Part shown: positions 1 to 6,484 of the stretch, piece by piece
Layout of the letters: each line of letters starts with the position of its first letter
How positions within the stretch are numbered: the stretch's first letter is position 1
Origin: Pseudomonadota bacterium
GTDB taxonomy: Bacteria; Pseudomonadota; Gammaproteobacteria; Burkholderiales; Burkholderiaceae_B
Length of the DNA stretch: 12,776 nucleotides
Direction: 5' to 3'
Assembly: GCA_023432075.1 (NCBI GenBank)
Contig: JAEYVD010000597.1
Coordinates: 1 to 12,776 of the forward strand
Translations under genes and position numbers: made by a program
The notes under the pieces: generated by a model
The model's database searches: none
What the model saw: the letters and a program-made list of their open reading frames with translations, nothing else
Told to the model about the DNA's origin: nothing

Positions 1-1521
1 CCGTTCGATCCGCAAGCCCATGAACTGAAGCTGGACGCCTTGGGACTGCGCGGGCAATGGCGTGAAGGCGAGGAGCATCTGGCCGCGGCCGTGCGCGCCT
101 TCGAGGCCGAGGGGCTGGATGGGCGGCCGCTGCGCGAGGCGTGGCGCGATGTGCGCGCCCGGCGGGCAGGCGGCGGCCCGTCATCGGTTCCAGCGTTGAG
201 TCCGGCCCCGGCAGGCGCCGCAGCGCCGATGAAAACGGCCCCGTCGCCGGAAACGTTTGCGGCCCGGATCGCGCCGCAGTCCCTGGCCGACACGGATTTG
301 CCAACGCGTCTGGCCGACGCGCTGCCGCACCGGCGCGGACGGGCATCGATCGCCGTCATGCCGTTCGTGGATAGGTCGGCGCAAGCTGGCGTTCGGGGCG
401 GACTGGCGGACGGGCTGGCCTTTGACGTCATCGCGCGGCTGGCAAAGCTGCGCAGCCTGTTCGTCATCGCGCAGGGCACAGTGTTTGCCCTGGATCAGCG
501 CAGCGTGGGGCCGGAGGAGGCCGGGCGCACGCTCAACGTGGACTACGTGGTCAGCGGCTCGCTGCGGCGACACGGGCAGCGCCTGGCGGTGGACGTGCAG
601 CTCGTCGAATCCCGCACCGCGCGGATCGTTTGGGCGGATGTGCTTGACCATCCGTTCGACGACGCCTTGCTGGCGCTGGACGAGATCGGCAACCGGATCG
701 TGGCGTCGGTCGATATCGAGATCGAGGCCGCCGAGCGCAACCGCGCCATCCTGACGCCGCCCAATTCGCTGGACGCCTGGCAGGCGCATCATCGCGGCCT
801 GTGGCATATGTACCGGTTCAATCGCACCGATAACGAACAGGCCCGCCACTTCTTCGAGATGGCGGTCCGGCTGGATCCGACGTTCTCGCGCGCCTACGCG
901 GGCTTGTCCTTCACGCATTGGCAGACGGCGTTCCAGCGCTGGGGCGAGCAGGAGGCGGCCGTCGATCAGGCATTCGAGACGGCCGGGCAGAGCTTGATCG
1001 CCGACGACCGGGATCCGGCGGCGCATTGGGCGATGGGGCGTGCGCTGTGGCTGCGCGGCAGCCAGGACCAGTCGGTGAGCGAGTTGCGGATCGCCGTGGA
1101 TCTGAGTCCGAACTTCGCGCTGGGGCATTACACGCTCGGCTTCGTCGACTGTCAGATGGGCGACGCCGAAGCGGCCATCGGCGCCTCAGACCATTCGCGT
1201 CACCTCAGCCCCTTCGACCCGCTGCTCTTCGGCATGCTGGCTGTGCGTGCGCTGGCGTTGGTGCGGCTGGGCCGGATCGACGAGGCGGCGGGGTGGGCGG
1301 TCAAGGCGGCTGCCCGGCCCAACGCGCACGTTCACATCCTGGCAATTGCGGCGTGCTGCCTGGCGCTGGCCGGTAGAACCGACGAGGCGCTGGGGTTTCT
1401 GCCGGCGATACACAAGGCGCAGCCGTCGTACCGCGTAGAAGACTTTCTGGCCTCGTTCCGGCTGGAGCCCGAGACGCAGGCTCTTTTCCGCGAGGGCGCG
1501 CGGCGGATCGGCATCGGGTAA
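1..1521 (+). CDS. SARP-like regulator with BTAD tail, TolB-like domain and TPR repeats (5' truncated)
   Basis: The reading frame is open from base 1 and ends at TAA 1519-1521, giving 506 codons of a protein whose start is upstream. Residues 1-55 (beginning PFDPQAHELKL) look like the end of a bacterial transcriptional activator domain, a helical region found in SARP-type regulators. A Pro/Ala-rich linker follows. Residues about 113-245 resemble the TolB N-terminal-like domain seen in adenylate-cyclase-like and TPR regulators: SIAVMPFVDRS, then LADGLAFDVIARLAKL, then LNVDYVVSGSLRRHG. Residues about 260-480 are alpha-helical with TPR-like periodicity (for example ARHFFEMAVRLDPTFSRAYAGLS). The family usually has an N-terminal winged-helix DNA-binding domain, which would be outside the window. 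Its target and ligand cannot be told from here. There is no obvious functional link to the efflux locus downstream. An in-frame TTG at 40 is not a credible start because similarity continues upstream. Confidence 0.75.
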   Translation, partial: PFDPQAHELKLDALGLRGQWREGEEHLAAAVRAFEAEGLDGRPLREAWRDVRARRAGGGPSSVPALSPAPAGAAAPMKTAPSPETFAARIAPQSLADTDLPTRLADALPHRRGRASIAVMPFVDRSAQAGVRGGLADGLAFDVIARLAKLRSLFVIAQGTVFALDQRSVGPEEAGRTLNVDYVVSGSLRRHGQRLAVDVQLVESRTARIVWADVLDHPFDDALLALDEIGNRIVASVDIEIEAAERNRAILTPPNSLDAWQAHHRGLWHMYRFNRTDNEQARHFFEMAVRLDPTFSRAYAGLSFTHWQTAFQRWGEQEAAVDQAFETAGQSLIADDRDPAAHWAMGRALWLRGSQDQSVSELRIAVDLSPNFALGHYTLGFVDCQMGDAEAAIGASDHSRHLSPFDPLLFGMLAVRALALVRLGRIDEAAGWAVKAAARPNAHVHILAIAACCLALAGRTDEALGFLPAIHKAQPSYRVEDFLASFRLEPETQALFREGARRIGIG

Positions 1522-1536
1522 CGCGGATCCCGCGTT
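1520..1536. terminator. GC hairpin at the stop codon of the TolB/TPR gene
   Basis: A perfect 7-bp inverted repeat, AACGCGG-ATC-CCGCGTT, starts on the TAA stop codon. No T-run follows, so it is not a canonical rho-independent terminator. It may protect the 3' end or act with Rho. It is listed as a visible structure with uncertain function. Confidence 0.35.
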
Positions 1537-1566
1537 CCGAATTCACCACGCCTCAAGAGATTCCGC

Positions 1567-1596
1567 TTGCTATTTAACTGCCTAGGCAGCTAATAT
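1567..1596 (+). promoter_or_regulatory. Predicted sigma-70 promoter of the marR gene
   Basis: A -35-like TTGCTA (1567-1572) and a -10-like TAATAT (1591-1596) are separated by 18 bases. Each matches four of six consensus positions. The region is AT-rich within a GC-rich window. The spacer holds the palindromic operator, so a bound repressor would block RNA polymerase. Confidence 0.6.
1574..1593. promoter_or_regulatory. Predicted MarR operator 1 (autoregulatory)
   Basis: TTAACTGCCTAGGCAGCTAA is a 20-bp inverted repeat with a single mismatched pair (1577/1590). It is centred between 1583 and 1584 and lies between the -35 and -10 boxes. The site upstream of the efflux operon (2120-2139) matches it at 16 of 20 positions. 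Size and symmetry fit a dimeric MarR-family protein. That the adjacent MarR protein binds it is an inference from position and duplication. Confidence 0.7.
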
Positions 1597-1635
1597 CCCG
1601 TTCATTGATTTCAAGCGCGACGCGCCAGACCCATC

Positions 1636-2091
1636 ATGAGCAACGCAACGCCTTCCGTGCTGGACGAACTGTGCACCGGTGAACTGGGTTTCCTGGTGAC
1701 CTCGGTGCGCAACGGCATTCTGGACGCACTGGACCGCGAACTGGCGCCGCTGCAGATCACGGTTCAGCAATACGTCGTGCTCAATTGCATCGTCAAGGGT
1801 TGGGGCCGCACGCTTAGCGACTTCTGCCGCGTGCTGTCGTATGACTCGGGCGCGATGACCCGGCTGCTGGACCGGATCGTGACCAAAGGCTTTATCCGCC
1901 GCGTGGAAAACGAGGCCGACCGCCGCAGCTCGCTGATCGAGCTGACCGAGCAGGGCAAGGCGGCGTTTCCGCAGGCGCGCCAGGCCACCGAAATCGCGTT
2001 TCGCCAGTTGCTGGATGGATTTTCGGAAGCCGAAGCGCAGGTGCTGCACAAGCTGCTGTCCCGGATTCTGATCAACGCGCGGCCGGCTTAG
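1636..2091 (+). CDS. MarR-family transcriptional regulator of the efflux operon
   Basis: A 151-residue protein of typical MarR length, probably a cytoplasmic dimeric winged-helix repressor that releases DNA on binding a small, often phenolic, ligand. Residues about 57-105 show the family signature: TLSDFCRVLSYDSGAMTRLL as the helix-turn-helix, and the wing with NEADRRSSLIELTEQGKAAF carrying the conserved D-x-R. The flanking N- and C-terminal helices would form the dimer interface. ATG 1636 is used because it follows the promoter and operator at a normal distance, although no good Shine-Dalgarno sequence is visible. It has its own terminator overlapping its stop codon. It sits directly upstream of a tripartite efflux operon whose promoter carries the same palindrome, so it is probably the local repressor. 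The inducing ligand is unknown. Confidence 0.9.
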   Translation: MSNATPSVLDELCTGELGFLVTSVRNGILDALDRELAPLQITVQQYVVLNCIVKGWGRTLSDFCRVLSYDSGAMTRLLDRIVTKGFIRRVENEADRRSSLIELTEQGKAAFPQARQATEIAFRQLLDGFSEAEAQVLHKLLSRILINARPA

Positions 2092-2113
2092 GTTTTCGGC
2101 CGCCGTTTTTTTT
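2079..2113 (+). terminator. Rho-independent terminator of marR
   Basis: GCGGCCG (2079-2085) pairs perfectly with CGGCCGC (2097-2103) around an 11-base loop. Two bases later a run of eight T residues (2106-2113) follows. The 5' arm of the stem lies in the last codons of marR and the stop codon is in the loop. This makes marR and the efflux genes separate transcripts. Confidence 0.75.
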
Positions 2114-2140
2114 ACTTATTTACCTGCCTAGGCATATACA
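2111..2140 (+). promoter_or_regulatory. Predicted promoter of the efflux operon
   Basis: A -35-like TTTACT (2111-2116) and a -10-like TATACA (2135-2140) are 18 bases apart, each matching four of six consensus positions. The region is AT-rich, immediately downstream of the marR terminator, with an operator palindrome in the spacer. The arrangement mirrors the marR promoter. The exact boxes are a best guess; the TTTACC at 2120-2125 is a worse-spaced alternative. Confidence 0.55.
2120..2139. promoter_or_regulatory. Predicted MarR operator 2 (efflux operon)
   Basis: TTACCTGCCTAGGCATATAC is centred between 2129 and 2130. It has a perfect 10-bp palindromic core TGCCTAGGCA plus outer matching pairs at 2121/2138 and 2122/2137. 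It matches operator 1 at 16 of 20 positions, and both sites lie within their promoter. A weaker copy of the core, GCCTGGGCA, occurs 15 bases downstream at 2141-2149. Confidence 0.7.
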
Positions 2141-2150
2141 GCCTGGGCAA

Positions 2151-2158
2151 AAGAAAGG
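2151..2158 (+). promoter_or_regulatory. Ribosome binding site deciding the start of the outer-membrane channel gene
   Basis: AAGAAAGG lies 10 bases before ATG 2169 and only 1 base before the in-frame TTG at 2160. It therefore supports ATG 2169 as the start. Confidence 0.6.
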
Positions 2159-2168
2159 TTTGTTCCTC

Positions 2169-3677
2169 ATGCGCGTTCTCATCCCATCTCTGCTTAGCCC
2201 GCGGCGCCCCTGGCGCGTTGCGGGTCTTGCCTTGGCCGCGATGGTGCTGGCCAGCTGTGCAAGCACGGGCGGTCTGCACACTCAGTCGACGATGGAGAGC
2301 GCGAACGGGCTGGCGGTCAGCGCGTCACTGCAAGGATCGCCCGTTTCGCCTGCCGCGTGGCCGACGCAGGCGTGGTGGGAGGGCTTTGGCGATGCGCAGT
2401 TGAACCAGCTTGTGCAGGCTGCGCTGGCCGAACAGCCCAGCCTGCGGGCGGCGGCGGCGCGGGTGCGCCAGGCCGACGCGCTGGCCAGTGTCGCGGGGGC
2501 GCCGCTGTCGCCGCAAGGAAATCTGAGCGGCCGCGCGACGCGCCAGCGGTTCAGCGAGCACAGCACCACGCCGCAGCCGCTGGCCGGCGCGTGGGATTGG
2601 ACGGCGGACCTGCAGGCGGGTGTGGGCTACGAGATCGATTTCTGGGGCAAGAACCGGGCGGCGCTGGACGCGGCGCTGCAACGCGCGCAGGCCGCCGAGG
2701 TGGACCAGCATGCCGCCGAGCTGATGCTCACGACCTCGCTGGTCCGCGCGTATCTGAAACTGGACACCGCCTACCAGCTGCGCGATCTGGCCGAAGAGAC
2801 GCTGCGCCAACGCCAGACCACGCTGGCGCTGACCCAGCGCCGCGTCGACGCGCAACTGGATTCACGCCTGGACATGACGCAGGCCGAAGCCGCGCTGCCC
2901 GCCACGCGCGAACGCATCGCCGCGTTGAACGAACAGATTGCGCTGACGCGCAATCAGGTCGCCGCGCTGGTGGGCCGGGGGCCCGACGCGGGCATCCAGG
3001 TAGGCCGGCCGGCACTGCGCGGGCATTTCGCCGAGGCGATCCCCACGACGGTGCCGGCTGAACTGATCGGCCGCCGGCCCGACGTGGTGGCGCAGCGCTG
3101 GCGCGTCGAAGCGGCTGGCGCCGAGATCAAGGCCGCTCGCGCGCAGTTCTATCCCAACGTCAGCCTGACCGCATTTGCCGGCCTGCAGAGCCTGGGGTTG
3201 TCGGACCTGCTAAACGCCGGCAGCCGCGTGTTGGGCATTGGCCCGGCCGTGTCGCTGCCAGTGTTCGATGGCGGCCGGCTGCGCGGCAACCTGGGTGCGC
3301 GCCAGGCGGAATACGACGCGGCGGTCGAACAGTACAACGGCACGCTGGTTACGGCGCTGCATGATGTGGTGGACCAGCTGGTGTCCCTGCGGTGGCAGGC
3401 CGAACGCTCAGTCCAGCAGCGCGAGGCGCTGCGGTTGACGCAGCAGGCGTATGACATGGCGTCCGCGCGCTACCGGAGCGGCGTGGGCAGCTACCTGCAA
3501 GTGCTGTCCGCCGAAGGCCAGGTGCTCCAGCAAAAACAGTTGCTGATCGAACTGTACACGCGCAACCGCACGCTGCATCTGGAACTCATCCGCGCGCTGG
3601 GCGGCGGCTATCTTTCCGGCGAATCCGAGACGCCCGCGACGGCCGATTCCGGCGTTGTGACGCAAACCCGGTCGTAA
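2169..3677 (+). CDS. NodT/OprM-family outer-membrane efflux lipoprotein
   Basis: A 502-residue outer-membrane factor that forms the trimeric exit duct of a tripartite efflux system. The N-terminus is a lipoprotein signal peptide: Arg-rich start, hydrophobic stretch 17-27, and lipobox LASC with the lipidated Cys at 30. Residue 31 is Ala rather than Asp, consistent with sorting to the outer membrane. Two outer-membrane efflux repeats follow. Hallmarks are YEIDFWGK at 154-161, LIGRRPDV at 299-306, QFYPNVSL at 326-333, SLPVFDGGRL at 362-371 and RYRSGVGSYLQVL near residue 435. Length is normal for the family. It is the first gene of the operon, 44 bases before the adaptor gene, which suggests a dedicated channel rather than a shared TolC. 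It is probably repressed by the MarR protein through the upstream palindrome. Confidence 0.92.
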   Translation: MRVLIPSLLSPRRPWRVAGLALAAMVLASCASTGGLHTQSTMESANGLAVSASLQGSPVSPAAWPTQAWWEGFGDAQLNQLVQAALAEQPSLRAAAARVRQADALASVAGAPLSPQGNLSGRATRQRFSEHSTTPQPLAGAWDWTADLQAGVGYEIDFWGKNRAALDAALQRAQAAEVDQHAAELMLTTSLVRAYLKLDTAYQLRDLAEETLRQRQTTLALTQRRVDAQLDSRLDMTQAEAALPATRERIAALNEQIALTRNQVAALVGRGPDAGIQVGRPALRGHFAEAIPTTVPAELIGRRPDVVAQRWRVEAAGAEIKAARAQFYPNVSLTAFAGLQSLGLSDLLNAGSRVLGIGPAVSLPVFDGGRLRGNLGARQAEYDAAVEQYNGTLVTALHDVVDQLVSLRWQAERSVQQREALRLTQQAYDMASARYRSGVGSYLQVLSAEGQVLQQKQLLIELYTRNRTLHLELIRALGGGYLSGESETPATADSGVVTQTRS

Positions 3678-3721
3678 GCCGCCATCCCGGCCGATCATTC
3701 CCCTCTCAACGCTTGCAAGCC

Positions 3722-4891
3722 ATGAATACCGAAGCCGCCCCAAATTCTCCATCCCTCTCATCCCGGCCGCGCAAGGCCTTCGCGCGCAAGGCGGCCGCCG
3801 GCGGCGCCGTAATTCTGGCAGTCGCCCTGCTGGCCGGCGCGTATGCCGCGCATGCAGACGGCCGTTGGGTGTCGACCGAAGACGCCTACGTCGAAGGCAA
3901 TGTCGTGCAGGTGACGCCGCAGGTGGGCGGCGTGGTGACCGCGATCCGCGCGGACAACACCGACAGGGTCGAACCAGGGGCGGTGCTGATCGAGCTGAAC
4001 GGGGTGGACGCGCAACTGGCGCTGGATGCGGCGCGCGCCAATATGGCGCGCAGCGTGCGGCAGGTGCGCGGCCAGTTCGCGCTGGCCGGGCAGGACGGCG
4101 CCACCGTGGCGCTGCGCAAGGTGGACCTGGCCCGCGCCGAGGAGGACGTGGCGCGCCGGTCGACGCTGGCCAAGATCGGCGCCATTCCGGGAGAGGAACT
4201 GGTGCACGCGCAGCAGGCCGTGCGCACCGCGCGCGCCGCGCTGGCGGTCGCCAGCGAACAGCTCAAGCGCAACCATGCGCTGATCGACGGCACCACGGTC
4301 GAATCGCACCCGGACGTGCAGGCGGCGGCCGTGCAGTTGCGCAACGCCAGCGTGGCGCTTGCGCGCACGAAAGTCGTCGCGCCGGTGGGCGGCGTGGTGA
4401 CCAAGCGCGGTGTGCAGGTCGGGCAGCGCGTGGCCGCTGGCGCGCCACTGATGTCGGTGGTGCCGCTGGACCACCTGTGGGTCACGGCCAACCTGAAGGA
4501 ATCGCAACTGCGCAATGTGCGTATTGGCCAGCCTGTCCGGCTGACGACCGACCTGTATGGCGGCGGCGTGGCGTACCACGGCCGCGTGCTCGGCCAGGAT
4601 GCCGGCACCGGCAGCGCCTTCTCGCTGCTGCCCGCGCAAAATGCCACCGGCAACTGGATCAAGGTAGTGCAGCGCGTGCCGGTGCGGATCGCGCTGGACC
4701 CGGCGGAGGTGGCGGCGCAACCGCTGCAACTGGGCCTGTCGATGCGCGTCGAGGTGGACACCGAGACGCGCGACGGCAAACGGCTGGTTGCGGCGCAAGG
4801 ACAGCCGCAGATCTACACGACCGCGGTGTACGCCGACGAGCTGGCCCAGGCCGACGCGCAGGTGCGCGCCATCATCGACGCCAACCGCTGA
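3722..4891 (+). CDS. EmrA/HlyD-family periplasmic adaptor (membrane fusion protein)
   Basis: A 389-residue adaptor linking the inner-membrane pump to the outer-membrane channel. A short basic cytoplasmic tail is followed by one membrane segment at about 26-43. The first half of a biotinyl-lipoyl-like domain spans 52-95 (STEDAYVEGNVVQVTPQVGG). A long helical hairpin runs about 97-215, the second lipoyl half is near 217-250 (APVGGVVTKRGVQVGQRV), and a beta-barrel domain follows to about 350. VTANLKESQLRNV and ATGNWIKVVQRVPVRI are typical of the EmrA branch. ATG 3722 is chosen over the in-frame TTG at 3713; neither has a clear Shine-Dalgarno sequence. It ends 11 bases before the MFS gene, indicating co-transcription. 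The gene order channel-adaptor-MFS supports an EmrAB-type drug or organic-acid exporter. Confidence 0.92.
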   Translation: MNTEAAPNSPSLSSRPRKAFARKAAAGGAVILAVALLAGAYAAHADGRWVSTEDAYVEGNVVQVTPQVGGVVTAIRADNTDRVEPGAVLIELNGVDAQLALDAARANMARSVRQVRGQFALAGQDGATVALRKVDLARAEEDVARRSTLAKIGAIPGEELVHAQQAVRTARAALAVASEQLKRNHALIDGTTVESHPDVQAAAVQLRNASVALARTKVVAPVGGVVTKRGVQVGQRVAAGAPLMSVVPLDHLWVTANLKESQLRNVRIGQPVRLTTDLYGGGVAYHGRVLGQDAGTGSAFSLLPAQNATGNWIKVVQRVPVRIALDPAEVAAQPLQLGLSMRVEVDTETRDGKRLVAAQGQPQIYTTAVYADELAQADAQVRAIIDANR

Positions 4892-4902
4892 GCCCGAGCA
4901 CC

Positions 4903-6429
4903 ATGTCTCAAGCGAAGCCTCCGGCCGCGCTGCTGCTCGTCATCGGCGCGCTGACGTTCATCGATTTCCTGCAGAACGGCATGGCGACGTTTGGCGCGGC
5001 GCCCATCATGGGCGAAATCGGCGCGAGTCCCGAGGAATACACGCATATCGCGCTCGTCTACGCCTGCGTGGCGGTGATGATGATCGCCTTGCAGGGGTGG
5101 CTGACACATCGGCTGGGCCTGCGCGCCTACCTGCTGACGTCATTGGCCGCCGCGGGCGCCGGGGCGGCGGTCTGCGCGCTGGCGCAGGACCCGGTGCAAT
5201 TTTTGCTGGGGCGTGTGCTGATGGCGGCGGGCTGCGCGGCGATGCTCACGTCGTCGCGGCTGACGGTCAACCTGATTCCGCCCAGTCCGGCGCGATTTCT
5301 GGGTATCAAGGCCCTGGCGACCGGGCTGTGCGTGGGGACGGCGCTGGCGCCCTGGCTGGCTGCGATGGCGGTCGAGTACGACGGCTGGCCGTTGATGTTC
5401 TGGCTGATCGCGGCGCTGTCGCTGCTGGCGATGGCGCCGGTGATGCTGGCCATGCCGGGCCGCGAGGCGGGGTCGGTGCTGTCCGGCAAGGTGCGCCTCG
5501 CGCCGATCGCCGCGCTGGGCGCGGGCAGCTTCCTGGTTCTGCATGCCTTGCAGCGCGCCTACTACGACTTCTTCGGCGACGGCGTGCTTTTGGGGCTGTC
5601 GGCCGCCGCGGGCGTGGCCGCGCTGGGCTACTTTGTGTGGTCCGAAACGCGCACCGGCGCGCCGCTGTTGCGGCTGGGCGGCATGAAGGAAGTGCGTTTC
5701 CTTTGTGGACTGGGCCTGTTCATGGCCTGCTATGTGATGCTTGGCGCCAATGGCTATCTGGTGCCGCTGATGCTGCAACGCGGGCTGGGACAGACCTGGA
5801 TGACGGCGGGCGAGTTCTTTGCGATGGGACTGGGGGCGGGGGTCATGACCTGGGCCGTCATGTCGCAATTGCTGCCGCGCTGGCCGTCACCGCGCAAGTT
5901 CTTCGTGACCGGCTTTCTGGCGCTGGCGGCGTTCGGTGTGTTGATGTCGCGTCTTACGCCCACCGCCAACCTGTGGGCCGACGTGCTGCCGGCGCTGGCC
6001 TGCTATGGCGTCTTCATCATGACGCTTATGCCCACAACCGCGATGCAGACCTTTACCGGCTTGACGCGCGATCCGGCGGTGTTCGCGCATGCCCAGCAGG
6101 TCAAGAACATGCTGGCGCAGGTTGGCCAGGCGCTGGGCATCATGCTGGCCACCGTCGGCCAGCAGTGGTTCACGTCGCGGCACTACACGGTGCTGCAGAC
6201 GGGCATCGCGACCGGCAATGCGCATTTCGAAGCCGTGATGGCGCAGTTATCCGCCTACTTTGGGGCGTTGGCGGGGCCGGGGCAGGCCCAGCAGCTTGCC
6301 ACGGCGCGGATCGCGCAACTGCTGAACGAGCAGGCGGTGCTGCTGGCCAGCCTGGACCATTTCCGGGTGGTGGCGGGCGTGGCGCTGGCGGCAGCGGCCG
6401 TCAGCCTGGTGCAGCGGGTGTTCCGCTAG
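4903..6429 (+). CDS. EmrB-like MFS transporter, DHA2 type, drug:H+ antiporter
   Basis: A 508-residue, very hydrophobic inner-membrane protein with about 14 predicted helices, matching the DHA2 (EmrB/QacA) branch of the major facilitator superfamily. It is expected to export a substrate in exchange for protons and pass it to the EmrA-type adaptor. Helix 1 contains TFIDFLQNGMATFGAAP, with an acidic residue (D21) where DHA2 pumps often carry one. A motif-A-like loop, GWLTHRLGLRAYL (65-77), follows helix 2. GTALAPWLAA (145-154) lies where motif C is expected but is divergent from it. ATG 4903 is 11 bases after the adaptor stop; the same frame stays open far upstream only because of GC bias. The substrate is not predictable from sequence. 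It is the last gene of the operon. Confidence 0.9.
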   Translation: MSQAKPPAALLLVIGALTFIDFLQNGMATFGAAPIMGEIGASPEEYTHIALVYACVAVMMIALQGWLTHRLGLRAYLLTSLAAAGAGAAVCALAQDPVQFLLGRVLMAAGCAAMLTSSRLTVNLIPPSPARFLGIKALATGLCVGTALAPWLAAMAVEYDGWPLMFWLIAALSLLAMAPVMLAMPGREAGSVLSGKVRLAPIAALGAGSFLVLHALQRAYYDFFGDGVLLGLSAAAGVAALGYFVWSETRTGAPLLRLGGMKEVRFLCGLGLFMACYVMLGANGYLVPLMLQRGLGQTWMTAGEFFAMGLGAGVMTWAVMSQLLPRWPSPRKFFVTGFLALAAFGVLMSRLTPTANLWADVLPALACYGVFIMTLMPTTAMQTFTGLTRDPAVFAHAQQVKNMLAQVGQALGIMLATVGQQWFTSRHYTVLQTGIATGNAHFEAVMAQLSAYFGALAGPGQAQQLATARIAQLLNEQAVLLASLDHFRVVAGVALAAAAVSLVQRVFR

Positions 6430-6465
6430 CCTATGTTCCGCGGGACCGCCTTCAGCAGGGCCGGC

Positions 6466-6482
6466 CGCCGCGCCCCGCGGCG
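6466..6482. terminator. Hairpin between the convergent efflux and nitrite operons
   Basis: CGCCGCG-CCC-CGCGGCG is a perfect 7-bp stem with a 3-base loop in the 55-base gap between two convergent genes, two bases past the nasR stop. No T-run is present on either strand, so termination here is plausible but unproven. Confidence 0.4.
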
Positions 6483-6484
6483 AT

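Noticed and set aside
181..1128. 315-codon minus-strand frame opposite the TolB/TPR gene
   Set aside because: The composition is Arg/Gln/Pro-rich and it is antisense to a gene with recognisable domains. There is no start signal.
2160..2168. TTG at 2160 as the start of the outer-membrane channel
   Set aside because: The Shine-Dalgarno sequence at 2151-2158 would be only one base away. ATG 2169 has correct spacing and gives a normal lipoprotein signal peptide.
3758..4798. 346-codon minus-strand frame opposite the adaptor gene
   Set aside because: It is His/Arg-rich antisense translation of a well-supported EmrA-type gene.
3865..4902. The MFS reading frame stays open for more than 1,000 bases upstream of ATG 4903, through the adaptor gene
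   Set aside because: The upstream translation is Arg/Gly/Ala-rich low-complexity sequence typical of an out-of-frame reading in GC-rich DNA, and the adaptor gene in the other frame is clearly real. The open frame is not a fusion.
6430..6484. T-rich rho-independent terminator between the convergent operons
   Set aside because: A GC hairpin is present but no T-run follows on either strand, so it is reported only as a low-confidence structure.
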